A DNA stretch of 64,000 nucleotides, from positions 2,117,001 to 2,181,000 of the forward strand of contig NZ_CP121354.1 of the NCBI RefSeq assembly GCF_029674545.1, written 5' to 3'. This DNA comes from Mesorhizobium sp. WSM4904 (GTDB lineage Bacteria; Pseudomonadota; Alphaproteobacteria; Rhizobiales; Rhizobiaceae). The translations under genes were made by a program, and so were the position numbers. Numbering within the stretch: the first letter of the stretch is position 1; every line of letters begins with the position of its first letter. Under the pieces are notes generated by a model. That model saw only the letters and a list, made by a program, of their open reading frames with translations, made no database searches and was not told the DNA's origin. Below are positions 55,021-64,000 of this stretch, piece by piece.

Positions 55021-55947
55021 TCAGGCTTCCGATTGCTCTGTCTCTTCGAAGACCGAGAACAGCGTGTCCTCATCTTCGTTCAGCGCAGCATCGCGTCGGT
55101 AAGAGAGTGACTCATTGGGAGCTTGGTAAACAGTCCTTGCCGTCAACTTCGGAAGGCTATCGAAGATCGCTTGTGCGGGCTCGAGTTCGCCAAAGAAGCC
55201 GATCAAGCGGTGATTGTAGTTCCATTCCAGAGCCCAAGCCCACGTTTCTGCGGACGGATGCTTCCTTGTGATCAGTTTGAAGAAACCGTCAGCGGATATC
55301 GCGAGAAAGCGACAGTCCCAGGGCTCGATCGTTTGCATAAATCCTTTCATCAGGGCGTTGCCCCAATCGCTGCGGATGGCCGCCATGACGGGATGATAGC
55401 CATGAAGCCAGTACCCGCCACAACGGGTTTCGTGGCTATAGGTCTGCATGTAGAAGAATGCCATCAGCTGCAAGCGCGCCAGTTCAAAGGCACGTTCGTC
55501 GTCGATCTGCGGCGGACAGGAAAATTGAAACGATATGTTGATGCCCGGCCCGAGGCTGCCCCGGATATTTATGCCTTCGCCACTATCCTTCACCGCCTTT
55601 CGGGTACGACGACTGCGGGCGTCGTTCGCCTTGCGACGCGCCTCCTCCATCGCATCCATGTCATCATGGCCGTAGCGCCCCCAGGCGTCGGGCTGGAGAG
55701 TGATCGCAGAAATGTCATCCTCGAGGGCGGCCTTGCGTGAGTTGCAACGTTGGCAGGCATTCAAGATCAGATTCCATTGGCGGTGCAATTTGCCTTTGGG
55801 CACGAAACGGCGTCCGATCACGTGCTCACGAGAAATGTTGCTTGCCGAAAGCATGGCGCCGCAATAGACGCAGGCGCGATTTTTGAGCGCTGTTGGGCGT
55901 TGCGGCACCATTTCAATTCGGCGGGTCTGGGCGGCGCATGATTCCAT
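55021..55947 (-). CDS. HNH-endonuclease-type protein
   Basis: 308 aa from the ATG at 55947; other starts are at 56190 and 55911, and none has a strong RBS. Two zinc pairs flank an HNH-like core: ACVYCGAMLSASNISREHVI and LILNACQRCNSRKAAL, with His in SREHVIG and Asn in CNSRK. C-terminal region (about 110-308) is unrecognised. HNH proteins nick or cut nucleic acid. Tail to tail with the DUF4238 gene, 35 bp apart. Confidence 0.7.
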   Translation of the reverse strand: MESCAAQTRRIEMVPQRPTALKNRACVYCGAMLSASNISREHVIGRRFVPKGKLHRQWNLILNACQRCNSRKAALEDDISAITLQPDAWGRYGHDDMDAMEEARRKANDARSRRTRKAVKDSGEGINIRGSLGPGINISFQFSCPPQIDDERAFELARLQLMAFFYMQTYSHETRCGGYWLHGYHPVMAAIRSDWGNALMKGFMQTIEPWDCRFLAISADGFFKLITRKHPSAETWAWALEWNYNHRLIGFFGELEPAQAIFDSLPKLTARTVYQAPNESLSYRRDAALNEDEDTLFSVFEETEQSEA

Positions 55948-56240
55948 GCGCAGAGGATACACCGTCCCCTGTGCGCCGAACAGATCGGGAACGCAATGGT
56001 GTCTGATATCGAGCAGAGTCGCCAGTTGCTCCCCAGACGCAGTGCTAACGTCCTTGGCACTCCCGGCGCGGATCGTTGCGCCCGGCCATAGGGCCGGATC
56101 AGCCGGAGGTGGAATTCGATCCACTGTGAGGCATTTGATTCTCAATCGCTTCGATTTTTCCCCACTTAACGCGCCTTTAAACCGCCGCATCTACTCTGCA
56201 ACTCGAGCGCCATCGGCACCGGGGGCAGCAAGCACAGCGC

Positions 56241-58493
56241 ATGGCGAACCGCAGAGACAGTCGCATCGAACCGAGCTTCGAGGGGGCGCCGCGCGCGAAA
56301 TCCTCCGATGGCTTTTCGGTCAGCGAGGAGGATCGCGTCGTGCCGGCAAATCGCAAATCCGCAGCAAAGCGCAAATCCGCCAGGGCGAAATCGCGCGGCC
56401 GTGGCCGCGATCGCAACCGGCGCGGGCTGTTTTCCATCTTCGGCCGTCTGCTCTACTGGTGCTTCGTGCTCTGCATCTGGGGCGGCATCGCGGCGGCCGG
56501 CATCGTCGTCTATTACGGCGCCAAGATGCCGGCGGCGACGACCTGGTCTATTCCCGACCGCGCGCCCAACATCAAGATCGTCTCGGTCGACGGCGGGCTG
56601 ATCGCCAATCGCGGCATGTCGGGCGGCGAGGCCGTCGGCCTGCATGAAATGTCGCCCTACATCCCCGAGGCGGTCGTCGCCATCGAGGACCGTCGCTTCT
56701 ATTCGCATTTCGGCATCGATCCGATCGGGCTGTCGCGCGCCATGGTCACCAACGTGCTCGGCGGGCATTTCTCGCAGGGCGGCTCGACGCTGACGCAACA
56801 GCTCGCCAAGAACCTGTTCCTGACGCCGGACCGCACGCTGGAGCGCAAGGTGCAGGAGGTGCTCCTGGCGCTCTGGCTGGAGCACAAGCACAGCAAGGAC
56901 CAGATCCTCGAAATGTACCTCAATCGGGTCTATTTCGGTTCCGGCGCCTATGGCGTGGAGGCGGCCTCGCGGCGCTATTTCGGCAAGAGCGCGCGCGATG
57001 TCTCGCTGTCGGAGGCGGCACTTCTCGCCGGCTTGCTCAAGGCGCCGTCGCGGCTATCGCCGGCGCGCGACCCGAAGGCGGCGGAAGAGCGCGCGCAGCT
57101 CGTGCTCGCCGCCATGCGCGAGGAAGGCAAGATCAGCGACAAGGAATACAAGGTAGCGCTAAGCGCGCCGGCGACGCGCGCGCCGTCCTACTGGACCGGC
57201 TCGGAGAATTATGTCGCCGACACGGTCATGGAAGAGCTTCCGGACCTGATCGGCGACGTGCGCGGCGACATCGTCATCGACACCACCGTCGACTTGACCT
57301 TGCAGAAGCTTGCCGAACAGTCGATCCGCCGGCTGATCGACGAGAGCGGCAAGAAGCTCAACGTCACGCAAGGAGCGCTGGTGTCGATCGACGACTCCGG
57401 CGCCGTGCGCGCCATGGTCGGCGGCTACGACTATTCGACCAGCCAGTTCGACCGCGCCTCGGAAGCGCGCCGCCAGCCGGGCTCGGCCTTCAAGCCTTTC
57501 GTCTACATGGCGGCATTGGAAGCCGGCCGCACGCCGGACAGCGTGCGCAACGACGCGCCGATCAAAATCGGCAAATGGACGCCCGACAATTACGGGGGCA
57601 AATATTACGGCAAGGTGACGCTGGCCACCGCGCTCGCCAAGTCGCTCAACTCGGTGGCGGCGCAGCTCACCATGGAAGTCGGACCCGACGCGGTGGTCGA
57701 GGCGGCGCACCGCATGGGCATCCAGTCCGATCTGCAGTCGAACACCTCGATCGCGCTCGGCACCTCGGAAGTGACGCCGCTGGAATTGACCGCCGCCTAC
57801 GTGCCTTTCGCCAATGGCGGCTACAAGCCGGACATCCATTTCATCCGCCGCGTCACCACGGCCGGCGGCAAGGTGCTCTACGAGAACAATGGCGGCAGCG
57901 CGCCGCGAGTCCTCAAGGCCGAGATCGTCGGCATGATGAATTCGATGATGACCGGCACGGTCGAGGTCGGCACCGCCAAGAAGGCGGCCTTCAACTGGCC
58001 CTCCGCCGGCAAGACGGGCACCAGCCAGAATTCACGCGACGCCTGGTTCGTCGGCTACACCGCCAACCTGACCACGGGCGTCTGGTTCGGCAATGACGAC
58101 GGCAGCCCGATGAAGAAGGTGACCGGCGGCGCCTTGCCGGCGCAGGCCTGGCACGAGTTCATGGTCGCCGCGCATGAAGGCGTGCCTGTGCGGCCGCTGC
58201 CCGGCACCTGGAAATCGACGCCGTCCGATACGGTCGTGCCGGACGAGATACCCTCGGCTGACGCGTCGCAGCCGCCGCCGACACCGCCGGCAGCCGTAGG
58301 CCAGTCGGCGCCCGTCGCCCAGGCGCCCGCGCGCCAGGCGCGTCCGGCCCAGACGGTCGATGCCGACGGCTTCGGCATGCCGAGCGACAGCGGATCGACC
58401 GCTTCGATCAAGCATCCCGTGCCGCCCGGCGACGTCGGCGGCCCCACCAAGAAGCGCCAGACCTCGATCCTCGACATATTGAGCGGGGGTTAG
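56241..58493 (+). CDS. Class A penicillin-binding protein (PBP1A family)
   Basis: 750 aa. Basic cytoplasmic N-terminus (about 35-62), membrane helix (about 68-92), GT51 glycosyltransferase domain with catalytic E149 (AIEDRRFYSHFGID) and GGSTLTQQLAKNLF, transpeptidase with S415-x2-K418 (QPGSAFKPF), SLN at 468-470 and K591-T-G593. C-terminal Pro/Ala/Gln-rich tail (about 665-750). Polymerises and cross-links peptidoglycan in the periplasm. The tail has no known partner. Confidence 0.93.
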   Translation: MANRRDSRIEPSFEGAPRAKSSDGFSVSEEDRVVPANRKSAAKRKSARAKSRGRGRDRNRRGLFSIFGRLLYWCFVLCIWGGIAAAGIVVYYGAKMPAATTWSIPDRAPNIKIVSVDGGLIANRGMSGGEAVGLHEMSPYIPEAVVAIEDRRFYSHFGIDPIGLSRAMVTNVLGGHFSQGGSTLTQQLAKNLFLTPDRTLERKVQEVLLALWLEHKHSKDQILEMYLNRVYFGSGAYGVEAASRRYFGKSARDVSLSEAALLAGLLKAPSRLSPARDPKAAEERAQLVLAAMREEGKISDKEYKVALSAPATRAPSYWTGSENYVADTVMEELPDLIGDVRGDIVIDTTVDLTLQKLAEQSIRRLIDESGKKLNVTQGALVSIDDSGAVRAMVGGYDYSTSQFDRASEARRQPGSAFKPFVYMAALEAGRTPDSVRNDAPIKIGKWTPDNYGGKYYGKVTLATALAKSLNSVAAQLTMEVGPDAVVEAAHRMGIQSDLQSNTSIALGTSEVTPLELTAAYVPFANGGYKPDIHFIRRVTTAGGKVLYENNGGSAPRVLKAEIVGMMNSMMTGTVEVGTAKKAAFNWPSAGKTGTSQNSRDAWFVGYTANLTTGVWFGNDDGSPMKKVTGGALPAQAWHEFMVAAHEGVPVRPLPGTWKSTPSDTVVPDEIPSADASQPPPTPPAAVGQSAPVAQAPARQARPAQTVDADGFGMPSDSGSTASIKHPVPPGDVGGPTKKRQTSILDILSGG

Positions 58494-58496
58494 ACA

Positions 58497-58835
58497 ATGG
58501 CAGGCGAACCGGCTGAGTCGACTGATGGGAAAGAATACAAGCGTCTAAGCACGTGGCAGTGGCTCTTGCTGGCCGGGATGACGGTCAGTGTGGTGGCCAT
58601 TCGACACCTGCCATATCTCTATTACCCCGATCCTCGATACCTCGATCAGGAAAGAGTCGGGGCGATATACGGCTCCGTCATCCTGGGGTTTCTATTGCCT
58701 TATGGGTTGGCCTTGGGCATTGCACGCGTAGCCAGACGGTCGCGGGGAACTTTTCTAGCGGTGCTCTGGACGTTGTCGGGTCTGGTTTTTCTTCTCAATC
58801 TCGGCCTGCGCGCGGCGTGCCCGACTTGCTATTGA
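58497..58835 (+). CDS. Small membrane protein of unknown function
   Basis: 112 aa. Three hydrophobic segments (about 20-36, 58-78, 86-103) after a polar start, ending RAACPTCY. Starts four bases after the PBP stop, so likely co-transcribed. Not recognised. Confidence 0.6.
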   Translation: MAGEPAESTDGKEYKRLSTWQWLLLAGMTVSVVAIRHLPYLYYPDPRYLDQERVGAIYGSVILGFLLPYGLALGIARVARRSRGTFLAVLWTLSGLVFLLNLGLRAACPTCY

Positions 58836-58924
58836 ATGGCAATTGCTGGCCGATCTTGCGATCTCCTAGCGGCCTCTCGCCATTGTAACCATATTCGGCT
58901 AGATCACGCGCCGGAGACCGCGAC

Positions 58925-59674
58925 ATGGCCGAAATCGACAGCAGAAAAACCATCGTGCTCACCGGCGCCAGCCGCGGCATCGGCCATGCGACGGTGAAAC
59001 GCTTTTCACGCGAGGGCTGGCGCGTCATCACCTGCTCGCGCCAGGCCTTCGCCGAGGATTGTCCATGGCCGGCCGGACCCGAGGACCACATCAAGGTCGA
59101 TCTCGCCGACCAGGAGGATGTCGGCATCGCCATTTCGGAGATCCGGCACCGGCTGGAGGCGCATGGCGGGCAATTGCATGCGCTGGTCAACAATGCCGGC
59201 ATCTCGCCGAAGCTGAAGGACGGCGGCCGGATGAACTCGATCGAGACGCCGATGCATGTCTGGCGCGACGTGTTCCAGGTCAACTTCTTCGCGCCGATCA
59301 TGCTGGCCAGGGGCCTGTTCAAGGAGCTGGCCACGGCCAAGGGTTCGATCGTCAACGTCACCTCGATCGCCGGCACGCGGGTGCATCCATTCGCCGGCAC
59401 GGCCTATGCGACGTCGAAAGCGGCGCTTGGCTCGCTGACGCGCGAGATGGCGCACGACTTCGGCCCGCACGGCATCCGCGTCAACGCGATCGCGCCGGGC
59501 GAGATCGACACCGCGATCCTGTCGCCCGGCACCGACAGAATAGTCGAGACGATCCCGATGCGCCGCCTCGGCGCCACATCGGAAGTGGCCGATATCATCT
59601 TCTTCCTGTGCTCGGGCCAGGCGTCCTACGTGACCGGCTCGGAGATCCACATCAACGGCGGCCAGCACGTGTGA
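58925..59674 (+). CDS. SDR-family oxidoreductase
   Basis: 249 aa. Classical short-chain dehydrogenase: TGASRGIGHA cofactor loop, VNNAGISP, catalytic Ser in VNVTSIAGTR, YATSK (Tyr-x3-Lys), and PGEID(T) after the active site. NAD(P)-dependent alcohol/ketone conversion, substrate unknown. C-terminal VTGSEIHINGGQHV is typical. RBS not obvious. Confidence 0.9.
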   Translation: MAEIDSRKTIVLTGASRGIGHATVKRFSREGWRVITCSRQAFAEDCPWPAGPEDHIKVDLADQEDVGIAISEIRHRLEAHGGQLHALVNNAGISPKLKDGGRMNSIETPMHVWRDVFQVNFFAPIMLARGLFKELATAKGSIVNVTSIAGTRVHPFAGTAYATSKAALGSLTREMAHDFGPHGIRVNAIAPGEIDTAILSPGTDRIVETIPMRRLGATSEVADIIFFLCSGQASYVTGSEIHINGGQHV

Positions 59675-59699
59675 CCGACGGACTTCAGGCAAGGACTGC

Positions 59700-60620
59700 T
59701 CATCCGGTCATGGTGAGAACGGCCTTGCCGCTGAAGCTGCGCTGTCGCAGCGCGTCGAGCGCTTGCCCGATCTCGGTCCACGGCACAGTCAAGGCCACGC
59801 GGGTTTCCAGCCGGCCGGCCGCGACCAAGCCAAGCAGCCAGGCGATGTCGGCGCCAATGCCTGAACCGGACGTGTAATAAGCGAAAGTCTGAAGCCTGGC
59901 CCCCTCGTGGCCCGGAACGAACTGGCGGAAGCCGACCGGCGTGAGCTCGCCGCTGCTCGAACCGAACATGACGATGGTCCCGCCAGGCGCGACGCGTTCG
60001 ATCGCGTGCGCGAGGCTTTTGCCGCCGACCGACTCGGTGATCAGCGAAAACGGTCCCGCGGCCAGCTCGATCGACTCGACGACTTGCTCGGCTCCCAAGC
60101 CACGCAGATCCTCGTCATACCGGGAAGTGGCGACCGCGGTCACGCGCGCGCCCTGCTCGCGGGCGATCTGGATCTGGAAACGGCCGACCGCGCCGCTTGC
60201 ACCGGTGATCAGGACCTGCTGGCCGGCGAGGTCGCCGCCATGGTGCAAAGTCCGTAGCGCCGTCGTCCCCGCCACCGGAAGCGTGGCTGCGGACGCGAAG
60301 CTGACACCATCCGGCAGGACGGCGAGGCGGTCGGTTGGAACGGCGACGCGTTCGGCCCAGCCTGCCTCGTCGACCAAAGCCGTAACCCGGGTGCCGACGG
60401 CTGGCCCGGAGCCATCGGCCGCAGCGCGCTCGACAATCCCGACGATATCCTGGCCAGGTATCCAGCCGTCGGGGCGTATGGCGAGCAGGCGCAGTTCGCC
60501 ACGGTTCAACGATGTTGCATGAACGCTCACCAATGCTTCATGCGCATTGCAGTTTGGTTCGTCGGTCTCGGTGAGTTTCAGCCGGTTGGGGCTGTCTGAA
60601 GAGATAGCAAGGGCAAGCAT
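59700..60620 (-). CDS. Zinc-free MDR oxidoreductase (quinone oxidoreductase type)
   Basis: 306 aa. NADPH site ITGASGAVGRFQIQIA; N-terminal GroES-like domain LKLTETDEPNCNAHEALVSV; lacks the zinc-binding cysteines of alcohol dehydrogenases. Probably reduces quinones or alpha,beta-unsaturated carbonyls. Divergent from an AraC-family gene, its likely regulator. Confidence 0.88.
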   Translation of the reverse strand: MLALAISSDSPNRLKLTETDEPNCNAHEALVSVHATSLNRGELRLLAIRPDGWIPGQDIVGIVERAAADGSGPAVGTRVTALVDEAGWAERVAVPTDRLAVLPDGVSFASAATLPVAGTTALRTLHHGGDLAGQQVLITGASGAVGRFQIQIAREQGARVTAVATSRYDEDLRGLGAEQVVESIELAAGPFSLITESVGGKSLAHAIERVAPGGTIVMFGSSSGELTPVGFRQFVPGHEGARLQTFAYYTSGSGIGADIAWLLGLVAAGRLETRVALTVPWTEIGQALDALRQRSFSGKAVLTMTG

Positions 60621-60732
60621 GGGCCACCGTTGGAATTGGAGATTTTGGGTCGCGGCGATATGGGCTCGAGCCTATCGACTTTCGTGACTGAAAAATTTAG
60701 ATATAGAGCCAAATGATCGCTAAAAACATTCA

Positions 60733-61539
60733 ATGAGGCGGCCGCTCCGCTGGCCCAGGCCGGACTTCGATGTCGACGACGTGCTCGCGCCGGCGATTGC
60801 CGTCCGCGTCGATGTGACCGAGACTCGGGCCGAAGTGCCCCAGCACTGGCACCGCAAAGGGCAACTCGTCTTCGCGCTCGGTGGCGGCGTCACGTGCCGC
60901 GTTCCGAGCGGCTTGTGGATGGTGCCGCCGCATTGCGGCGTGTGGATTCCGAGCGGCATGAAGCACAGCAATATCGCAACCGCCAATGCCCGGATTTTCT
61001 TCGTCTATATCGAGCCCGGAGCCGCCGACCTGCCGGACCGGTGCTGCACGCTGTCGATCTCGCCGCTGCTGCGCGAACTGATCGTCGAACTGTCGGACTG
61101 TTCGCCGGACGATGCAAGATGCGGTTTCCTGGGAGAGATTTTGCTGGCCGAGCTGCCACGCATGCCCGTGCAGCAATTGCACTTGCCGATCTCGGCCGAA
61201 CCGCGGCTGCGGCGGATCGCCGAAATGTTGGCGAACGATCCCGCCGACCGCAGCACGCTGGCGCAATGGGCCGGTCGCGTCGCGCTCAGCGAGAGCAGTC
61301 TCGCGCGTCTGGTGGTGAAGGAGACAGGGCTGACCTTCGGGCGCTGGCGCCAGCAATTGCATTTGATCGTCGCAATCCGGGAGCTGGCTTCCGGCGCCAG
61401 CGTGCAGCAGGTGTCAGGCGACCTCGGCTATGAATCGGTCACCGCCTTCATCACCATGTTCAAGAAGGCGCTCGGCAAGCCGCCGGCGAAATATCTCGGC
61501 GACATCGCTCAAAATGGCGGGTCCGCATACGTCGCCTGA
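60733..61539 (+). CDS. AraC-family transcriptional regulator
   Basis: 268 aa. N-terminal cupin-like ligand-binding domain (HWHRKGQLVFALGGGVTCRV, HCGVWIPSGMKHSN) and two C-terminal HTHs (LAQWAGRVALSESSLARLVV and VQQVSGDLGYESVTAFITMF). Divergent from the MDR oxidoreductase by 112 bp; it probably controls that gene. Confidence 0.92.
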   Translation: MRRPLRWPRPDFDVDDVLAPAIAVRVDVTETRAEVPQHWHRKGQLVFALGGGVTCRVPSGLWMVPPHCGVWIPSGMKHSNIATANARIFFVYIEPGAADLPDRCCTLSISPLLRELIVELSDCSPDDARCGFLGEILLAELPRMPVQQLHLPISAEPRLRRIAEMLANDPADRSTLAQWAGRVALSESSLARLVVKETGLTFGRWRQQLHLIVAIRELASGASVQQVSGDLGYESVTAFITMFKKALGKPPAKYLGDIAQNGGSAYVA

Positions 61540-61545
61540 TAGGCA

Positions 61546-63339
61546 TCAGGCCGGCTGTGGTTTGATCTCCATGGCGGACCCAGCCGGATCGGTCGCTTTG
61601 GCCGTCACCACCTCGACGATGCCGCGCGCGATCTCGCTTTCGCCCATGATCACCGTGTCGGCGCCGAGCCCTTTCAGGTGCTCGACCTCGGCATCGGAAT
61701 GGGCACGGGCAATGATGTTGATCGCCGGATTGGCGGCGCGGGCCCGAAGCACGACCTGCCCGGCCTCGAAGGCATTCGGGATGGCAAGGATCAGCCGCTT
61801 GGCGCCCTCCGGATTGGCGGCGGAAAAGACCTCCGCATTGGCAGCATTGCCGGCCACCGTCTCGATGCCGTCGGCCTTCAGCTTCGCCAGCGTCTTGTCG
61901 GCATCCTCGATGACCAGGAAGGGCAGGGCTGCCTCTTTCAGCGCGGCCCCAACAAGGCTGCCGACGCGGCCATAGCCGATCAGGATGGAATGGCCGGTCA
62001 GCGTCGACTTGGGCGGCGGGCCGTCCTCTTTCTCTGAAGTCGCCGGCGCCGAAGCCACCTGACCCCGCTCCGTCGCCGGGCCGATCGGGCTTGCTTCCTC
62101 GGGAGAATTGGCGGAGCGCCTCTCCAGCCATGGCTTCATCCGGTCCACGACGAGAAACATCAGCGGGTTGAGCAGGATCGACAGGATGGCGCCGGCAAGG
62201 ATCAGGTCGCGGCCCTGATCGGGCAGCAGCTTCAGCCCGACCCCGAGTTCGGCCAGGATGAAGGAGAATTCGCCGATCTGGGCGAGGCTGGCAGAAATCA
62301 TCAGCGCGGTGGCGATCGGATAGCGGAAGGCGATGACGATAACAAAGGCGGCGAGCGACTTGCCGATGACGATGATGGCAAGGGTGGCGAGTATGGGAAG
62401 GCCGTTGCTGACCAGGCTCAACGGGTCGAACAGCATGCCGACCGAGACGAAGAACAGCACCGAGAACGCGTCGCGCAGCGGCAATGATTCTTCAGCCGCG
62501 CGGTGGCTGAGCTCGGATTCGCTCATGATCATGCCGGCGAAGAAGGCGCCGAGCGCCAGCGAGACGCCGAACAGTTTCGCCGCGCCGAAGGCGACGCCGA
62601 GCGCGATGGCGAGCACCGCGAGCCGGAACAGCTCGCGCGAGCCGGTATGGGCGACATAGTGCAGGATCCAGGGGATGACCCTGCGGCCGACGACCAGCAT
62701 GACGACGACGAAGGCGGCGACCTTGGCGAGTGTCATGCCGACCACGCCCCATATGCCGTAGCTGGCAGGCAGCGACAGCAGGCTCGAATGGTCGTCCACC
62801 AGCGGCTGGCCGCCGAGCACGCCGGCCAGCGCCGGCAGCAGCACCAGCGCCAGCACCATGGCCAGATCCTCGACGATCAGCCAGCCGACGGCGATGCGGC
62901 CGCGCTCGGTCTCGATCAGTCGCCGTTCCTGCATGGCGCGCAGCAGCACCACGGTCGAGGCGACGGATAGAGCGAGGCCGAAGACCAGGCCGGCACCCAG
63001 GGACCAGCCGAGCAGCCAGGCGAGGCCGGCGCCGAGCAGCGTGGCAAAGCCGATCTGCACGACAGCGCCGGGCACGGCGATTGCGCGGACCGACAAAAGG
63101 TCCTTCAGCGAGAAATGCAGGCCGACGCCGAACATCAGGAGGATGACGCCGATCTCGGCGAGCTCGTTGGCGAGGCTGGCGTCGGCGACGAAGCCCGGCG
63201 TGTTCGGGCCGACCAGGACGCCGGCTACCAGATAGCCGACCAGCGGCGGGATGCGGAAACGGTTGGCCAACGCTCCGAAGACGAAAGCAAGCCCCAAACC
63301 GGCGACGATGGTGGCGATAAGGGGCGTGTCATGCGGCAT
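61546..63339 (-). CDS. Monovalent cation:proton antiporter, CPA2 type (YbaL/KefB-like)
   Basis: 597 aa. About 12 membrane helices (1 to about 385), including LPPLVGYLVAGVLVGPNTPG-like opening (IPPLVGYLVAGVLVGPNTPG), and a cytoplasmic RCK/TrkA-N domain with ILIGYGRVGSLVG (about 465) and IEDADKTLAKL. A polar loop (about 390-445) links them. Exchanges K+ or Na+ for H+; RCK binds a nucleotide or glutathione-type ligand. Convergent with AraC, 6 bp apart. Confidence 0.9.
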   Translation of the reverse strand: MPHDTPLIATIVAGLGLAFVFGALANRFRIPPLVGYLVAGVLVGPNTPGFVADASLANELAEIGVILLMFGVGLHFSLKDLLSVRAIAVPGAVVQIGFATLLGAGLAWLLGWSLGAGLVFGLALSVASTVVLLRAMQERRLIETERGRIAVGWLIVEDLAMVLALVLLPALAGVLGGQPLVDDHSSLLSLPASYGIWGVVGMTLAKVAAFVVVMLVVGRRVIPWILHYVAHTGSRELFRLAVLAIALGVAFGAAKLFGVSLALGAFFAGMIMSESELSHRAAEESLPLRDAFSVLFFVSVGMLFDPLSLVSNGLPILATLAIIVIGKSLAAFVIVIAFRYPIATALMISASLAQIGEFSFILAELGVGLKLLPDQGRDLILAGAILSILLNPLMFLVVDRMKPWLERRSANSPEEASPIGPATERGQVASAPATSEKEDGPPPKSTLTGHSILIGYGRVGSLVGAALKEAALPFLVIEDADKTLAKLKADGIETVAGNAANAEVFSAANPEGAKRLILAIPNAFEAGQVVLRARAANPAINIIARAHSDAEVEHLKGLGADTVIMGESEIARGIVEVVTAKATDPAGSAMEIKPQPA

Positions 63340-63551
63340 TGTCTATGGAGCGCCTTTCGGAAATTTACGATGTCGGATAAGCGCCGCCCGAGGCCGTCGC
63401 CCTTCGCAATATGGTGGAGAGCGCGGCGATGACGCAACCATGGCCGGGCAGAAATCGGCGCCGGGGCCGGTTCCGAAAAAAGAAAGGCACTCGGCCGCTG
63501 TCGGCAGACCGCGGCATCAAGCGCTCGATGTCCTCTGGCCATGCGGCGTTT

Positions 63552-63989
63552 TCAGGCCGCCAGGAGCAGACCCTCTATCTCGAAGATGGTGTGGTTGGTC
63601 AGCGTCTTGGGGATTTCGGCCTGAACTTTTTCGCAGACTTCCTTGTGCAGCTTCTGCCGCATTTCGCCCAGCACCCGCGGCGGCGCAATCAGCACGATCT
63701 CTTCGAACTGACCCCGGTGTGCAAGCTTGTAGAGCCGGTCGGCAATATCGTCAGCAAAACGTTCCTTTCCCAAGCGATGCCAGTCGGTTTCTTCGATCGC
63801 GCTGCGAGGTCCTTCGGCGTATCGGCCCGGTCTGTCGGTGCCTTGCTCACGAGTGGCAGGATTTTCCTGCTCCATCTCCTGCACGACCTGCAGGTTCGGA
63901 TATTTGGTGTCGCCCTCGTTGCGCAGGAAAAGCGCCTTCTCGCCGTCAGCCACGATGACCCAAAGACCGTGTTTCAGCCTGATGCTCAT
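63552..63989 (-). CDS. Host-attachment-family protein
   Basis: 145 aa from the ATG at 63989; a GTG at 63998 is possible. HGLWVIVADGEKALFLRN and RFADDIADRLYKLAHRGQFE with IVLIAPPRVLGEMRQKLHKE are typical of the family named for attachment to host cells, which is related to release-factor-like baeRF proteins. Actual function unknown; the name should not be read as proof of host interaction. Near the right edge of the window. Confidence 0.85.
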   Translation of the reverse strand: MSIRLKHGLWVIVADGEKALFLRNEGDTKYPNLQVVQEMEQENPATREQGTDRPGRYAEGPRSAIEETDWHRLGKERFADDIADRLYKLAHRGQFEEIVLIAPPRVLGEMRQKLHKEVCEKVQAEIPKTLTNHTIFEIEGLLLAA

Positions 63990-64000
63990 GGCGCTCACTC

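Overview
The window is high-GC, gene-dense alphaproteobacterial chromosome. It most resembles Mesorhizobium or a close relative (Rhizobiales, Phyllobacteriaceae). The reasons are the C-P lyase cluster with a PhoCDET-type transporter pair, the many ABC-type sugar uptake and sugar-acid catabolic operons, the short C/T-rich palindromic intergenic repeats, and a polA-linked small RNA. The species call is inference; no rRNA or tRNA gene was seen.

Layout. 1-2.8 kb: partial Tat-exported nitroreductase, GFA-type zinc protein, amidase, small secreted protein. 2.8-10.5 kb: a divergent sugar-acid/polyol locus (hydroxyacid dehydrogenase, FadR-type regulator, mandelate-racemase-family enzyme, three TIM-barrel isomerases/epimerases, Gfo/Idh oxidoreductase) with two matching TGGTNNNACCA operator candidates between its two arms. 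10.7-22.9 kb: phosphonate module, all on the minus strand (phnGHIJKL, a hexapeptide acyltransferase, a GNAT protein, a 2H-phosphoesterase-fold protein, phnC, phnD and two phnE), with divergent phnF. A PhnF-type operator, a -10 box and a Pho-box candidate lie between phnG and phnF. phnM, phnN and phnP are not in the window. 23.2-31.9 kb: ribose-type ABC transporter, zinc alcohol dehydrogenase, aldose dehydrogenase, UxaA-family dehydratase and an unusual tandem-HTH GntR regulator; a shared 19-base motif precedes the transporter and the dehydratase. 32-35.3 kb: copper cluster (DUF2946-like protein, PCu(A)C chaperone, YcnI, CopC-CopD fusion). 35.4-36.8 kb: 6-phosphogluconate dehydrogenase. 36.9-45.7 kb: LacI regulator and a divergent ABC transporter operon with isomerase, Gfo/Idh dehydrogenase and aldo/keto reductase, flanked by two reverse-complementary LacI operators.

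45.8-64 kb: Zur-like regulator, DNA polymerase I, a three-hairpin sRNA, M20 dipeptidase, RNase D with a long hairpin covering its ribosome binding site, a small gene broken by an amber codon, stress-type small membrane proteins, a more A+T-rich convergent pair (DUF4238 protein and HNH protein), a class A penicillin-binding protein, SDR and MDR oxidoreductases with an AraC regulator, a KefB/YbaL-type antiporter and a host-attachment-family protein.

Most genes are ordinary metabolism. The items most worth follow-up are: repeat invasion of the phnJ 3' end that adds a 50-residue tail; a 2H phosphoesterase inside a phn cluster that lacks phnP; the tandem-HTH regulator and its shared operator; the C-rich-loop sRNA after polA; the 16-bp RBS-sequestering hairpin before RNase D; two small ORFs broken by single in-frame stops; and the DUF4238/HNH pair.
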